64,000 nt of DNA from Phocoena phocoena. Taxonomy: Eukaryota > Chordata > Mammalia > Artiodactyla > Phocoenidae. The stretch covers positions 149,730-213,729 of the forward strand of contig NW_027077404.1 of NCBI RefSeq assembly GCF_963924675.1. Direction: 5' to 3'. The notes beneath the pieces are model-generated. The model worked only from the letters and a program-made list of their open reading frames with translations, did no database searches and was not told the DNA's origin. Positions 36,408-50,054 of the stretch are shown piece after piece (the stretch's first letter is position 1; each line of letters begins with the position of its first letter). The position numbers and the translations under genes are program-made.

Positions 36408-37754
36408 CAGGTAAATATCCCAGAAAGCAAAATATGGATAAAGAAGTTGTGGCACGTACGTACAATGCAATATCACTCAGCAATGAAATCTGTGTCATCA
36501 GGCCCGTAGCGGCATAGTGAGTGGATGCAGGTACGGTGATTCTACGTGAACTACGTCACACAGAAAAAGAAACATCATAAGATATCACTAATACACGGAA
36601 TGTAAACTTGACTACACATGAACTGAATTACAAAACAGAACAGGGTCTCAAATTTAGAAAACCAACTAGTGCTTGCTTATGGGGAAAGGTGCGTTGGGGT
36701 GCTTCATAAAACCAGAGACTGAAATTAGCACAGATAACTTTCCATAAGCCAAATATGTAATAGACAAGACCTACTCCTTGCTCAACGAAATGGACCCAAC
36801 ACCACATATTCAACGCCTAGGAATATACCTGACTAGGAAGAATCTTAAAACCCATGGATATATATGTCTCCGTAAGAGAATCAAGCGTGTGTACAGCGGC
36901 ATAAACGCAGCAGTGAAAATCCGATAAATCCCATTATCAAAATAAATTTCAAAAAAAAATCATAAAGACAGTGAAATAGAGAGCAATTCTTAAATAATTC
37001 ACTCAGGGCATGTGATGCAACCGGGATTTAACACATCTACACCCAGAGCTGGTTGAGACATAAGGCTGGACACTTCAGGCTGATAGCATTGGTGAGTTTC
37101 GGTGAGCAAATGCAGACCCTTTGAAGTCATACTGCATGGTACCCATTCCATGGGTCCCAACTCTCCAGGTTCAAGGGATTCTTCCTCCAGCTAAAACATG
37201 CATGGGAAACCAAGAGTATCGTCCACCATGTGATTGGGAAATGATTTAAAATGCATCTCAGTTTTCGTATCCTGGTCCTCGGGTTCACCATTCCAGATGC
37301 TTTACTAACACTCTCCCCGCTTGGAGAGTCAGTGCCTTTAACCTCCTCTTTGGCACAGCTTGCAATTTCTGTGCAAAATGAACAGGAATAGGGAGAACCA
37401 ATGAGAGACTAGCTGTAGGTGTCTGCACGGGCAAATGTAACGCTCATTGCCCACCAGGAAGAGGAATTAAACAAAGGCTCAGTGTGCCCTGCTGGAAACA
37501 GATTAGGGCCTGAAGCAATCCTGCGGTTTTGTGCCCAGCTCACAAGAAAGCGAGTTGAAGAAAGGAGCTCAGGGGCACTGTAATTCACAAACCTGCAGAG
37601 TTATAAATGACAGCTTTCCTCCAAAAATATATTGAAGTAAGCCTGCGAAGGGGACTTGAAAGCGGGGCAGAATTTCAGGAAAACGATTGCAGGGGGTAGA
37701 CTGGAATTGCCCTGAAAGCATAGGAAAAGAGGCAGAACGTCGACAATGATGCAC

Positions 37755-37826
37755 TTGGCCAAAAAGGGCGTATGCGTTTTTTCCTGAATATATTCAGGAA
37801 AAAACGCATAAGCCCTTTTTGGCCAA
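37755..37826. repeat. Palindrome copy with one right-arm change
   Basis: C to A at 37811 (CATAAGCCC instead of CATACGCCC); the left-arm partner at 37770 is unchanged. Confidence 0.94.
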
Positions 37827-39501
37827 CCAAGCAAGCCTGTAAATGAAATCTGCACTACAATGAAGTCTCACTGCCCCCCTGGCAAAAGGGCCATCTGAAA
37901 AAAGTGTAAAATCCAGAAAGGTAGGACAGGATATGGAGAACAGGGAGCCTTGTTATGCTGATTGGCAGGATGTAAATTGCCAGCAGCCACCCTGGAGAAG
38001 TGTATGGTGTTTCCTGAAACACGAAAGAAACAAAGCAACACAGCCTATGGCACTTCCACTTATGGTCCTATAGCTTACGGAAATTAAAATCAAAAACAGA
38101 CAGCCACCCCAATATTTGAGATGGCTGTGTTCACAAGAAGCTCGTCTACAGTATCAGGTAAATATCCCAGAAAGCAAAAAATGGATAAAGAACTTGTGGC
38201 ACGTACGTACAATGCAATATCACTCAGCAATGAAATCTGTGTCATCAGGCCCATAGCGGCATAGTGAGTGGATGCAGGTACGGTGATTCTACGTGAACTA
38301 CGTCACACAGAAAAAGAAACATCATAAGATATCACGAATACACGGAATGTAAACTTGACTACACATGAACTGAATTACAAAATAGAAAAGGGTCTCAAAT
38401 TTAGAAAACCAACTAGTGCTTGCTTATGGGGAAAGGTGCCTTGGGGTGCTGCATAAAACCAGAGACTGAAATTAGCACAGATAACTTTCCATAAGCCCAA
38501 TATGTAATAGACAAGACCTACTCCTTGCTCAACGAAATGGACCCAACACCACATATTCAACGCCTAGGAATATACCTGACTAGGAAGAATCTTAAAACCC
38601 ATGGATATATATGTCTCCGTAAGAGAATCAAGGGTGTGTACAGCGGCCGAAAGGCAGCAGTGAAAATCCGATAAATCCCATTATCAAAATAAATTTCGAA
38701 AACAAAACACAAAGACAGTGAAATAGAGAGCAATTCTTAAATAATTCACTCAGGGCATGTGATGCAACCGGGATTGACCACATCTACACCCAGAGCTGGT
38801 AGAGACATAAGGCTGGACACTTCAGGCTGATAGCATTGGTGAGTTTAGGTGAGCAAATGCACACCCTTTGAAGTCATACTGTATGGTACCTATTCCATGG
38901 GTCCCAACTCTTCAGGTTCAAGGGATTCTTCCTCCAGCTAAAACATGCATGTGAAACCCACAGTATGGTCCACCGTGTTATGGGGAAATGATTTAAAATG
39001 CATCTCAGTTTTCGTATCCTGGTCCTCGGGTTCACCATTCCAGATGATTTACTAACAGTCTCCCTGCTTGGAGAGTCAGTGCCTTTAACCTCCTGTTTGG
39101 CACAGCTTGCAATTTCTGTGCAAGATGATCAGGAATAGGGAGAACCAATGAGAGACTAGCTGTAGGTGTCTGCACGGGCAAATGTAACGCTCATTTCCCA
39201 CCAGGAAGAGGAATTTACCAAAGGCTCAGCATGCCCTGCCCGAAACAGATTAGGGCCTGAAGCAATCCTGCGGTTTTGTGCCCAGTTCACAAGAAAGCGA
39301 GTTGAAGAAAGGAGCTCAGGGGCACTGTAATTCACAAACCTGCAGAGTTATAAATGACAGCTATCCTCCAAAAATATATTGAAGTAAGCCTGCGAAGGGG
39401 ACTTGAAAGCGGGGCAGAATTTCAGGAAAACGATTGCAGGGGGTAGACTGGAATTGCCCTGAAAGCATAGGAAAAGAGGCAGAACGTCGACAATGATGCA
39501 C
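37755..39501 (+). repeat. Unit 22, type B
   Basis: Palindrome 37755-37826 (one change), L1 part about 37836-38714. Private changes GAGATGGCTGTG near 38119, GCTGGTAGAGAC near 38796 and GATGATCAGG near 39125. Confidence 0.95.
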
Positions 39502-41247
39502 TTGGCCAAAAAGGGCGTATGCGTTTTTTCCTGAATATATTCAGGAAAAAACGCATACGCCCTTTTTGGCCAACCAAGCAAGCCTGTAAAGGAAATCTGC
39601 ACTACAATGAAGTCTCACTGCCCCCCGGGCAAGAGGGCCATCTGAAAAAAGTGTAAAATCCAGAAAGGTAGGACAGGATATGGAGAACAGGGAGCCTTGT
39701 TATGCTGATTGGCAGGATGTAAATTGCCAGCAGCCAGCCTGGAGAAGTGTATGGTGTTTCCTGAAACACATAAGAAACAAAGCAACACAGTCTATGGCAC
39801 TTCCACTTATGGTCCTATAGCTTACGGAAATTAAAATCAAAAACAGACAGCCACCCCAATATTTGGGACGGCTGTGTTCACAAGAAGCACGTCTACAGTA
39901 ACAGGTAAATATCCCAGAAAGCAAAATATGGATAAAGAAGTTGTGGCACGTACGTACAATGCAATATCACTCAGCAATGAAATCTGTGTCATCAGGCCCG
40001 TAGCGGCATAGTGAGTGGATGCAGGTACGGTGATTCTACGTGAACTACGTCACACAGAAAAAGAAACATCATAAGATATCACTAATACACGGAATGTAAA
40101 CTTGACTACACATGAACTGAATTACAAAACAGAACAGGGTCTCAAATTTAGAAAACCAACTAGTGCTTGCTTATGGGGAAAGGTGCGTTGGGGTGCTTCA
40201 TAAAACCAGAGACTGAAATTAGCACAGATAACTTTCCATAAGCCAAATATGTAATAGACAAGACCTACTCCTTGCTCAACGAAATGGACCCAACACCACA
40301 TATTCAACGCCTAGGAATATACCTGACTAGGAAGAATCTTAAAACCCATGGATATATATGTCTCCGTAAGAGAATCAAGCGTGTGTACAGCGGCATAAAC
40401 GCAGCAGTGAAAATCCGATAAATCCCATTATCAAAATAAATTTCAAAAAAAAATCATAAAGACAGTGAAATAGAGAGCAATTCTTAAATAATTCACTCAG
40501 GGCATGTGATGCAACCGGGATTGACCACATCTACACCCAGAGCTGGTTGAGACATAAGGCTGGACACTTCAGGCTGATAGCATTGGTGAGTTTAGGTGAG
40601 CAAATGCACACCCTTTGAAGTCATACTGTATGGTACCTATTCCATGGGTCCCAACTCTTCAGGTTCAAGGGATTCTTCCTCCAGCTAAAACATGCATGTG
40701 AAACCCACAGTATGGTCCACCGTGTTATGGGGAAATGATTTAAAATGCATCTCAGTTTTCGTATCCTGGTCCTCGGGTTCACCATTCCAGATGATTTACT
40801 AATAGTCTCCCTGCTTGGAGAGTCAGTGCCTTTAACCTCCTATTTGGCACAGCTTGCAATTTCTGTGCAAGATGAACAGGAATAGGGAGAACCAATGAGA
40901 GACTAGCTGTAGGTGTCTGCACGGGCAAATGTAACGCTCATTTCCCACCAGGAAGAGGAATTTAGCAAAGGCTCAGCATGCCCTGCCCGAAACAGATTAG
41001 GGCCTGAAGCAATCCTGCGGTTTTGTGCCCAGTTCACAAGAAAGCGAGTTGAAGAAAGGAGCTCAGGGGCACTGTAATTCACAAACCTGCAGAGTTATAA
41101 ATGACAGCTATCCTCCAAAAATATATTGAAGTAAGCCTGCGAAGGGGACTTGAAAGCGGGCAGAATTTCAGGAAAACGATTGCAGGGGGTAGACTGGAAT
41201 TGCCCTGAAAGCATAGGAAAAGAGGCAGAACGTCGACAATGATGCAC
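39502..41247 (+). repeat. Unit 23, A-to-B mosaic, 1,746 bp
   Basis: Palindrome 39502-39573, L1 part about 39583-40461. Type A through the nine-A tract (ending near 40455), type B from ATTGACCAC (about 40520) to the end, so the switch lies in about 65 bp at the L1 tail. Private changes CTAATAGTCTCC, CTCCTATTTGG and TTTAGCAAAGG. One G is missing from GCGGGG at 41157-41160. Confidence 0.94.
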
Positions 41248-42994
41248 TTGGCCAAAAAGGGCGTATGCGTTTTTTCCTGAATATATTCAGGAAAAAACGC
41301 ATACGCCCTTTTTGGCCAACCAAGCAAGCCTGTAAAGGAAATCTGCACTACAATGAAGTCTCACTGCCCCCCGGGCAAGAGGGCCATCTGAAAAAAGTGT
41401 AAAATCCAGAAAGGTAGGACAGGATATGGAGAACAGGGAGCCTTGTTATGCTGATTGGCAGGATGTAAATTGCCAGCAGCCAGCCTGGAGAAGTGTATGG
41501 TGTTTCCTGAAACACATAAGAAACAAAGCAACACAGTCTATGGCACTTCCACTTACGGTCCTATAGCTTACGGAAATTAAAATCAAAAACAGACAGCCAC
41601 CCCAATATTTGGGACGGCTGTGTTCACAAGAAGCTCGTCTACAGTAACAGGTAAATATCCCAGAAAGCAAAATATGGATAAAGAAGTTGTGGCACGTACG
41701 TACAATTCAATATCACTCAGCAATGAAATCTGTGTCATCAGGCCCGTAGCGGCATAGTGAGTGGATGCAGGTACGGTGATTCTACGTGAACTACGTCACA
41801 CAGAAAAAGAAACATCATAAGATATCACTAATACACGGAATGTAAACTTGACTACACATGAACTGAATTACAAAACAGAACAGGGTCTCAAATTTAGAAA
41901 ACCAACTAGTGCTTGCTTATGGGGAAAGGTGCGTTGGGGTGCTTCATAAAACCAGAGACTGAAATTAGCACAGATAACTTTCCATAAGCCAAATATGTAA
42001 TAGACAAGACCTACTCCTTGCTCAACGAAATGGACCCAACACCACATATTCAACGCCTAGGAATATACCTGACTAGGAAGAATCTTAAAACCCATGGATA
42101 TATATGTGTCCGTAAGAGAATCAAGCGTGTGTACAGCGGCATAAACGCAGCAGTGAAAATCCGATAAATCCCATTATCAAAATAAATTTCAAAAAAAAAT
42201 CATAAAGACAGTGAAATAGAGAGCAATTCTTAAATAATTCACTCAGGGCATGTGATGCAACCGGGATTTTACACATCTACACCCAGAGCTGGTTGAGACA
42301 TAAGGCTGGACACTTCAGGCTGATAGCATTGGTGAGTTTCGGTGAGCAAATGCAGACCCTTTGAAGTCATACTGCATGGTACCCATTCCATGGGTCCCAA
42401 CTCTCCAGGTTCAAGGGATTCTTCCTCCAGCTAAAACATGCATGGGAAACCAAGAGTATCGTCCACCATGTGATTGGGAAATGATTTAAAATGCATCACA
42501 GTTTTCGTATCCTGGTCCTCGGGTTCACCATTCCAGATGCTTTACTAACACTCTCCCCGCTTGGAGAGTCAGTGCCTTTAACCTCCTCTTTGGCACAGCT
42601 TGCAATTTCTGTGCAAAATGAACAGGAATAGGGAGAACCAATGAGAGACTAGCTGTAGGTGTCTGCACGGGCAAATGTAACGCTCATTGCCCACCAGGAA
42701 GAGGAATTAAACAAAGGCTCAGTGTGCCCTGCTGGAAACAGATTAGGGCCTGAAGCAATCCTGCGGTTTTGTGCCCAGCTCACAAGAAAGCGAGTTGAAG
42801 AAAGGAGCTCAGGGGCACTGTAATTCACAAACCTGCAGAGTTATAAATGACAGCTTTCCTCCAAAAATATATTGAAGTAAGCCTGCGAAGGGGACTTGAA
42901 AGCGGGGCAGAATTTCAGGAAAACGATTGCAGGGGGTAGACTGGAATTGCCCTGAAAGCATAGGAAAAGAGGCAGAACGTCGACAATGATGCAC
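41248..42994 (+). repeat. Unit 24, type A
   Basis: Palindrome 41248-41319, L1 part about 41329-42207. Private changes CTTACGGTCC near 41552, ACAATTCAATATC near 41702, TATGTGTCCG near 42105 and GGGATTTTACAC near 42264. It shares GCATCACAG (near 42494) with unit 18. Confidence 0.95.
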
Positions 42995-44741
42995 TTGGCC
43001 AAAAAGGGCGTATGCGTTTTTTCCTGAATATATTCAGGAAAAAACGCATACGCCCTTTTTGGCCAACCAAGCAAGCCTGTAAATGAAATCTGCACTACAA
43101 TGAAGTCTCACTGCCCCCCGGGCAAAAGGGCCATCTGAAAAAAGTGTAAAATCCAGAAAGGTAGGACAGGATATGGAGAACAGGGAGCCTTGTTATGCTG
43201 ATTGGCAGGATGTAAATTGCCAGCAGCCACCCTGGAGAAGTGTATGGTGTTTCCTGAAACACGAAAGAAACAAAGCAACACAGCCTATGGCACTTCCACT
43301 TATGGTCCTATAGCTTACGGAAATTAAAATCAAAAACAGACAGCCACCCCAATATTTGAGACGGCTGTGTTCACAAGAAGCTCGTCTACAGTATCAGGTA
43401 AATATCCCAGAAAGCAAAAAATGGATAAAGAACTTGTGGCACGTACGTACAATGCAATATCACTCAGCAATGAAATCTGTGTCATCAGGCCCATAGCGGC
43501 ATAGTGAGTGGATGCAGGTACGGTGATTCTACGTGAACTACGTCACACAGAAAAAGAAACATCATAAGATATCACGAATACACGGAATGTAAACTTGACT
43601 ACACATGAACTGAAATACAAAATAGAAAAGGGTCTCAAATTTAGAAAACCAACTAGTGCTTGCTTATGGGGAAAGGTGCCTTGGGGTGCTGCATAAAACC
43701 AGAGACTGAAATTAGCACAGATAACTTTCCATAAGCCCAATATGTAATAGACAAGACCTACTCCTTGCTCAACGAAATGGACCCAACACCACATATTCAA
43801 CGCCTAGGAATATACCTGACTAGGAAGAATCTTAAAACCCATGGATATATATGTCTCCGTAAGAGAATCAAGGGTGTGTACAGCGGCCGAAAGGCAGCAG
43901 TGAAAATCCGATAAATCCCATTATCAAAATAAATTTCGAAAACAAAACACAAAGACAGTGAAATAGAGAGCAATTCTTAAATAATTCACTCAGGGCATGT
44001 GATGCAACCGGGATTGACCACATCTACACCCAGAGCTGGTTGAGACATAAGGCTGGACACTTCAGGCTGATAGCATTGGTGAGTTTAGGTGAGCAAATGC
44101 ACACCCTTTGAAGTCATACTGTATGGTACCTATTCCATGGGTCCCAACTCTTCAGGTTCAAGGGATTCTTCCTCCAGCTAAAACATGCATGTGAAACCCA
44201 CAGTATGGTCCACCGTGTTATGGGGAAATGATTTAAAATGCATCTCAGTTTTCGTATCCTGGTCCTCGGGTTCACCATTCCAGATGATTTACTAACAGTC
44301 TCCCTGCTTGGAGAGTCAGTGCCTTTAACCTCCTGTTTGGCACAGCTTGCAATTTCTGTGCAAGATGAACAGGAATAGGGAGAACCAATGAGAGACTAGC
44401 TGTAGGTGTCTGCACGGGCAAATGTAACGCTCATTTCCCACCAGGAAGAGGAATTTACCAAAGGCTCAGCATGCCCTGCCCGAAACAGATTAGGGCCTGA
44501 AGCAATCCTGCGGTTTTGTGCCCAGTTCACAAGAAAGCGAGTTGAAGAAAGGAGCTCAGGGGCACTGTAATTCACAAACCTGCAGAGTTATAAATGACAG
44601 CTATCCTCCAAAAATATTTTGAAGTAAGCCTGCGAAGGGGACTTGAAAGCGGGGCAGAATTTCAGGAAAACGATTGCAGGGGGTAGACTGGAATTGCCCT
44701 GAAAGCATAGGAAAAGAGGCAGAACGTCGACAATGATGCAC
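42995..44741 (+). repeat. Unit 25, type B
   Basis: Palindrome 42995-43066, L1 part about 43076-43954. Head CCCCGGGCAAAAGG as in unit 19. Private changes CTGAAATACAAAA near 43611 and AAATATTTTGAAG near 44613. Confidence 0.95.
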
Positions 44742-46488
44742 TTGGCCAAAAAGGGCGTATGCGTTTTTTCCTGAATATATTCAGGAAAAAACGCATACGC
44801 CCTTTTTGGCCAACCAAGCAAGCCTGTAAAGGAAATCTGCACTACAATGAAGTCTCACTGCCCCCCGGGCAAGAGGGCCATCTGAAAAAAGTGTAAAATC
44901 CAGAAAGGTAGGACAGGATATGGAGAACAGGGAGCCTTGTTATGCTGATTGGCAGGATGTAAATTGCCAGCAGCCAGCCTGGAGAAGTGTATGGTGTTTC
45001 CTGAAACACATAAGAAACAAAGCAACACAGTCTATGGCACTTCCACTTATGGTCCTATAGCTTACGGAAATTAAAATCAAAAACAGACAGCCACCCCAAT
45101 ATTTGGGACGGCTGTGTTCACAAGAAGCTCGTCTACAGTAACAGGTAAATATCCCAGAAAGCAAAATATGGATAAAGAAGTTGTGGCACGTACGTACAAT
45201 GCAATATCACTCAGCAATGAAATCTGTGTCATCAGGCCCGTAGCGGCATAGTGAGTGGATGCAGGTACGGTGATTCTACGTGAACTACGTCACACAGAAA
45301 AAGAAACATCATAAGATATCACTAATACACGGAATGTAAACTTGACTACACATGAACTGAATTACAAAACAGAACAGGGTCTCAAATTTAGAAAACCAAC
45401 TAGTGCTTGCTTATGGGGAAAGGTGCGTTGGGGTGCTTCATAAAACCAGAGACTGAAATTAGCACAGATAACTTTCCATAAGCCAAATATGTAATAGAGA
45501 AGACCTACTCCTTGCTCAACGAAATGGACCCAACACCACATATTCAACGCCTAGGAATATACCTGACTAGGAAGAATCTTAAAACCCATGGATATATATG
45601 TCTCCGTAAGAGAATCAAGCGTGTGTACAGCAGCATAAACGCAGCAGTGAAAATCCGATAAATCCCATTATCAAAATAAATTTCAAAAAAAAATCATAAA
45701 GACAGTGAAATAGAGAGCAATTCTTAAATAATTCACTCAGGGCATGTGATGCAACCGGGATTTAACACATCTACACCCAGAGCTGGTTGAGACATAAGGC
45801 TGGACACTTCAGGCTGATAGCATTGGTGAGTTTCGGTGAGCAAATGCAGACCCTTTGAAGTCATACTGCATGGTACCCATTCCATGGGTCCCAACTCTCC
45901 AGGTTCAAGGGATTCTTCCTCCAGCTAAAACATGCATGGGAAACCAAGAGTATCGTCCACCATGTGATTGGGAAATGATTTAAAATGCATCTCAGTTTTC
46001 GTATCCTGGTCCTCGGGTTCACCATTCCAGATGCTTTACTAACACTCTGCCCGCTTGGAGAGTCAGTGCCTTTAACCTCCTCTTTGGCACAGCTTGCAAT
46101 TTCTGTGCAAAATGAACAGGAATAGGGAGAACCAATGAGAGACTAGCTGTAGGTGTCTGCACGGGCAAATGTAACGCTCATTTCCCACCAGGAAGAGGAA
46201 TTAACCAAAGGCTCAGCGTGCCCTGCCGGAAACAGATTAGGGCCTGAAGCAATCCTGCGGTTTTGTGCCCAGCTCACAAGAAAGCGAGTTGAAGAAAGGA
46301 GCTCAGGGGCACTCTAATTCACAAACCTGCAGAGTAATAAATGACAGCTATCCTCCAAAAATATATTGAAGTAAGCCTGCGAAGGGGACTTGAAAGCGGG
46401 GCAGAATTTCAGGAAAACGATTGCAGGGGGTAGACTGGAATTGCCCTGAAAGCATAGGAAAAGAGGCAGAATGTCGACAATGAGGCAC
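44742..46488 (+). repeat. Unit 26, type A
   Basis: Palindrome 44742-44813, L1 part about 44823-45701. AGAGAAGACC near 45496 is shared with unit 17. Private changes ACAGCAGCATAAAC near 45628, CTCTGCCCGC near 46045, CACTCTAATTC near 46312, GAGTAATAAATG near 46332 and GAATGTCGAC near 46470. Tail TTAACCAAAGG..CAGCGTG but GACTTG. Confidence 0.95.
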
Positions 46489-48235
46489 TTGGCCAAAAAG
46501 GGCGTATGCGTTTTTTCCTGAATATATTCAGGAAAAAACGCATACGCCCTTTTTGGCCAACCAAGCAAGCCTGTAAAGGAAATCTGCACTACAATGAAGT
46601 CTCACTGCCCCCCTGGCAAAAGGGCCATCTGAAAAAAGTGTAAAATCCAGAAAGGTAGGACAGGATATGGAGAACAGGGAGCCTTGTTATGCTGATTGGC
46701 AGGATGTAAATTGCCAGCAGCCACCCTGGAGAAGTGTATGGTGTTTCCTGAAACACGAAAGAAACAAAGCAACACAGCCTATGGCACTTCCACTTATTGT
46801 CCTATAGCTTACGGAAATTAAAATCAAAAACAGACAGCCACCCCAATATTTGAGACGGCTGTGTTCACAAGAATCTCGTCTACAGTATCAGGTAAATATC
46901 CCAGAAAGCAAAAAATGGATAAAGAACTTGTGGCACGTACGTACAATGCAATATCACTCAGCAATGAAATCTGTGTCATCAGGCCCGTAGCGGCATAGTG
47001 AGTGGATGCAGGTACGGTGATTCTACGTGAACTACGTCACACAGAAAAAGAAACATCATAAGATATCACGAATACACGGAATGTAAACTTGACTACACAT
47101 GAACTGAATTACAAAATAGAAAAGGGTCTCAAATTTAGAAAACCAACTAGTGCTTGCTTATGGGGAAAGGTGCCTTGGGGTGCTGCATAAAACCAGAGAC
47201 TGAAATTAGCACAGATAACTTTCCATAAGCCCAATATGTAATAGACAAGACCTACTCCTTGCTCAACGAAATGGACCCAACACCACATATTCAACGCCTA
47301 GGAATATACCTGACTAGGAAGAATCTTAAAACCCATGGATATATATGTCTCCGTAAGAGAATCAAGGGTGTGTACAGCGGCCGAAAGGCAGCAGTGAAAA
47401 TCCGATAAATCCCATTATCAAAATAAATTTCGAAAACAAAACACAAAGACAGTGAAATAGAGAGCAATTCTTAAATAATTCACTCAGGGCATGTGATGCA
47501 ACCGGGATTGACCACATCTACACCCAGAGCTGGTTGAGACATAAGGCTGGACACTTCAGGCTGATGGCATTGGTGAGTTTAGGTGAGAAAATGCACACCC
47601 TTTGAAGTCATACTGTATGGTACCTATTCCATGGGTCCCAACTCTTCAGGTTCAAGGGATTCTTCATCCAGCTAAAACATGCATGTGAAACCCACAGTAT
47701 GGTCCACCGTGTTATGGGGAAATGATTTAAAATGCATCTCAGTTTTCGTATCCTGGTCCTCGGGTTCACCATTCCAGATTATTTACTAACAGTCTCCCTG
47801 CTTGGAGAGTCAGTGCCTTTAACCTCCTGTTTGGCACAGCTTGCAATTTCTGTGCAAGATGAACAGGAATAGGGAGAACCAATGAGAGACTAGCTGTAGG
47901 TGTCTGCACGGGCAAATGTAACGCTCATTTCCCACCAGGAAGAGGAATTTACCAAAGGCTCAGCATGCCCTGCCCGAAACAGATTAGGGCCTGAAGCAAT
48001 CCTGTGGTTTTGTGCCCAGTTCACAAGAAAGCGAGTTGAAGAAAGGAGCTCAGGGGCACTGTAATTCACAAACCTGCAGAGTTATAAATGACAGCTATCC
48101 TCCAAAAATATATTGAAGTAAGCCTGCGAAGGGGACTTGAAAGCGGGGCAGAATTTCAGGAAAACGATTGCAGGGGGTAGACTGGAATTGCCCTGAAAGC
48201 ATAGGAAAAGAGGCAGAACGTCGACAATGATGCAC
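46489..48235 (+). repeat. Unit 27, type B
   Basis: Palindrome 46489-46560, L1 part about 46570-47448. Carries one A-state base (GGCCCGTAGC near 46983). Private changes CTTATTGTCC, AGAATCTCG, TGATGGCATTG, GTGAGAAAATG and CTTCATCCAGC. CCAGATTATTTAC near 47775 is shared with unit 30, exactly three units away. CCTGTGGTTTT near 48001 is also in unit 28. Confidence 0.95.
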
Positions 48236-49982
48236 TTGGCCAAAAAGGGCGTATGCGTTTTTTCCTGAATATATTCAGGAAAAAACGCATACGCCCTTTT
48301 TGGCCAACCAAGCAAGCCTGTAAAGGAAATCTGCACTACAATGAAGTCTCACTGCCCCCCGGGCAAGAGGGCCATCTGAAAAAAGTGTAAAATCCAGAAA
48401 GGTAGGACAGGATATGGAGAACAGGGAGCATTGTTATGCTGATTGGCAGGATGTAAATTGCCAGCAGCCAGCCTGGAGAAGTGTATGGTGTTTCCTGAAA
48501 CACATAAGAAACAAAGCAACACAGTCTATGGCACTTCCACTTATGGTCCTATAGCTTACGGAAATTAAAATCAAAAACAGACAGCCACCCCAATATTTGG
48601 GACGGCTGTGTTCACAAGAAGCTCGTCTACAGTAACAGGTAAATATCCCAGAAAGCAAAATATGGATAAAGAAGTTGTGGCACGCACGTACAATGCAATA
48701 TCACTCAGCAATGAAATCTGTGTCATCAGGCCCGTAGCGGCATAGTGAGTGGATGCAGGTACGGTGATTCTACGTGAACTACGTCACACAGAAAAAGAAA
48801 CATCATAAGATATCACTAATACACGGAATGTAAACTTGACTACACATGAACTGAATTACAAAACAGAACAGGGTCTCAAATTTAGAAAACCAACTAGTGC
48901 TTGCTTATGGGGAAAGGTGCGTTGGGGTGCTTCATAAAACCAGAGACTGAAATTAGCACAGATAACTTTCCATAAGCCAAATATGTAATAGACAAGACCT
49001 ACTCCTTGCTCAACGAAATGGACCCAACACCACATATTCAACGCCTAGGAATATACCTGACTAGGAAGAATCTTAAAACCCATGGATATATATGTCTCCG
49101 TAAGAGAATCAAGCGTGTGTACAGCGGCATAAACGCAGCAGTGAAAATCCGATAAATCCCATTATCAAAATAAATTTCAAAAAAAAATCATAAAGACAGT
49201 GAAATAGAGAGCAATTCTTAAATAATTCACTCAGGGCATGTGATGCAACCGGGATTTAACACATCTACACCCAGAGCTGGTTGAGACATAAGGCTGGACA
49301 CTTCAGGCTGATAGCATTGGTGAGTTTCGGTGAGCAAATGCAGACCCTTTGAAGTCATACTGCATGGTACCCATTCCATGGGTCCCAACTCTCCAGGTTC
49401 AAGGGATTCTTCCTCCAGCTAAAACATGCATGGGAAACCAAGAGTATCGTCCACCATGTGATTGGGAAATGATTTAAAATGCATCTCAGTTTTCGTATCC
49501 TGGTCCTTGGGTTCACCATTCCAGATGCTTTACTAACACTCTCCCCGCTTGGAGAGTCAGTGCCTTTAACCTCCTCTTTGGCACAGCTTGCAATTTCTGT
49601 GCAAAATGAACAGGAATAGGGAGAACCAATGAGAGACTAGCTGTAGGTGTCTGCACGGGCAAATGTAACGCTCATTGCCCACCAGGAAGAGGAATTAAAC
49701 AAAGGCTCAGTGTGCCCTGCTGGAAACAGATTAGGGCCTGAAGCAATCCTGTGGTTTTGTGCCCAGCTCACAAGAAAGCGAGTTGAAGAAAGGAGCTCAG
49801 GGGCACTGTAATTCACAAACCTGCAGAGTTATAAATGACAGCTTTCCTCCAAAAATATATTGAAGTAAGCCTGTGAAGTGGACTTGAAAGCGGGGCAGAA
49901 TTTCAGGAAAACGATTGCAGGGGGTAGACTGGAATTGCCCTGAAAGCATAGGAAAAGAGGCAGAACGTCGACAATGATGCAC
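48236..49982 (+). repeat. Unit 28, type A
   Basis: Palindrome 48236-48307, L1 part about 48317-49195. Private changes GGGAGCATTG near 48426, GGCACGCACG near 48679, GGTCCTTGGG near 49502, and CTGTGAAGTGGAC near 49871. CCTGTGGTTTT near 49749 repeats the change in unit 27. Confidence 0.95.
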
Positions 49983-50054
49983 TTGGTCAAAAAGGGCGTA
50001 TGCGTTTTTTCCTGAATATATTCAGGAAAAAACGCATACGCCCTTTTTGGCCAA
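49983..50054. repeat. Palindrome copy with one left-arm change
   Basis: C to T at 49987 (TTGGTCAA instead of TTGGCCAA); right arm intact. Confidence 0.94.

Larger units (their letters stand above)
36008..37754 (+). repeat. Unit 21, type A, head strongly divergent
   Basis: Palindrome 36008-36079 (two changes), L1 part about 36089-36967. Divergent until about 36,354 (GGCCCCTGGGC, GCCTTTTAATGC, TTGTGAAGAGCC, AAATAAAGC), then ordinary A with TTAAACAAAGG and CAGCTTTCC in the tail. Confidence 0.94.
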
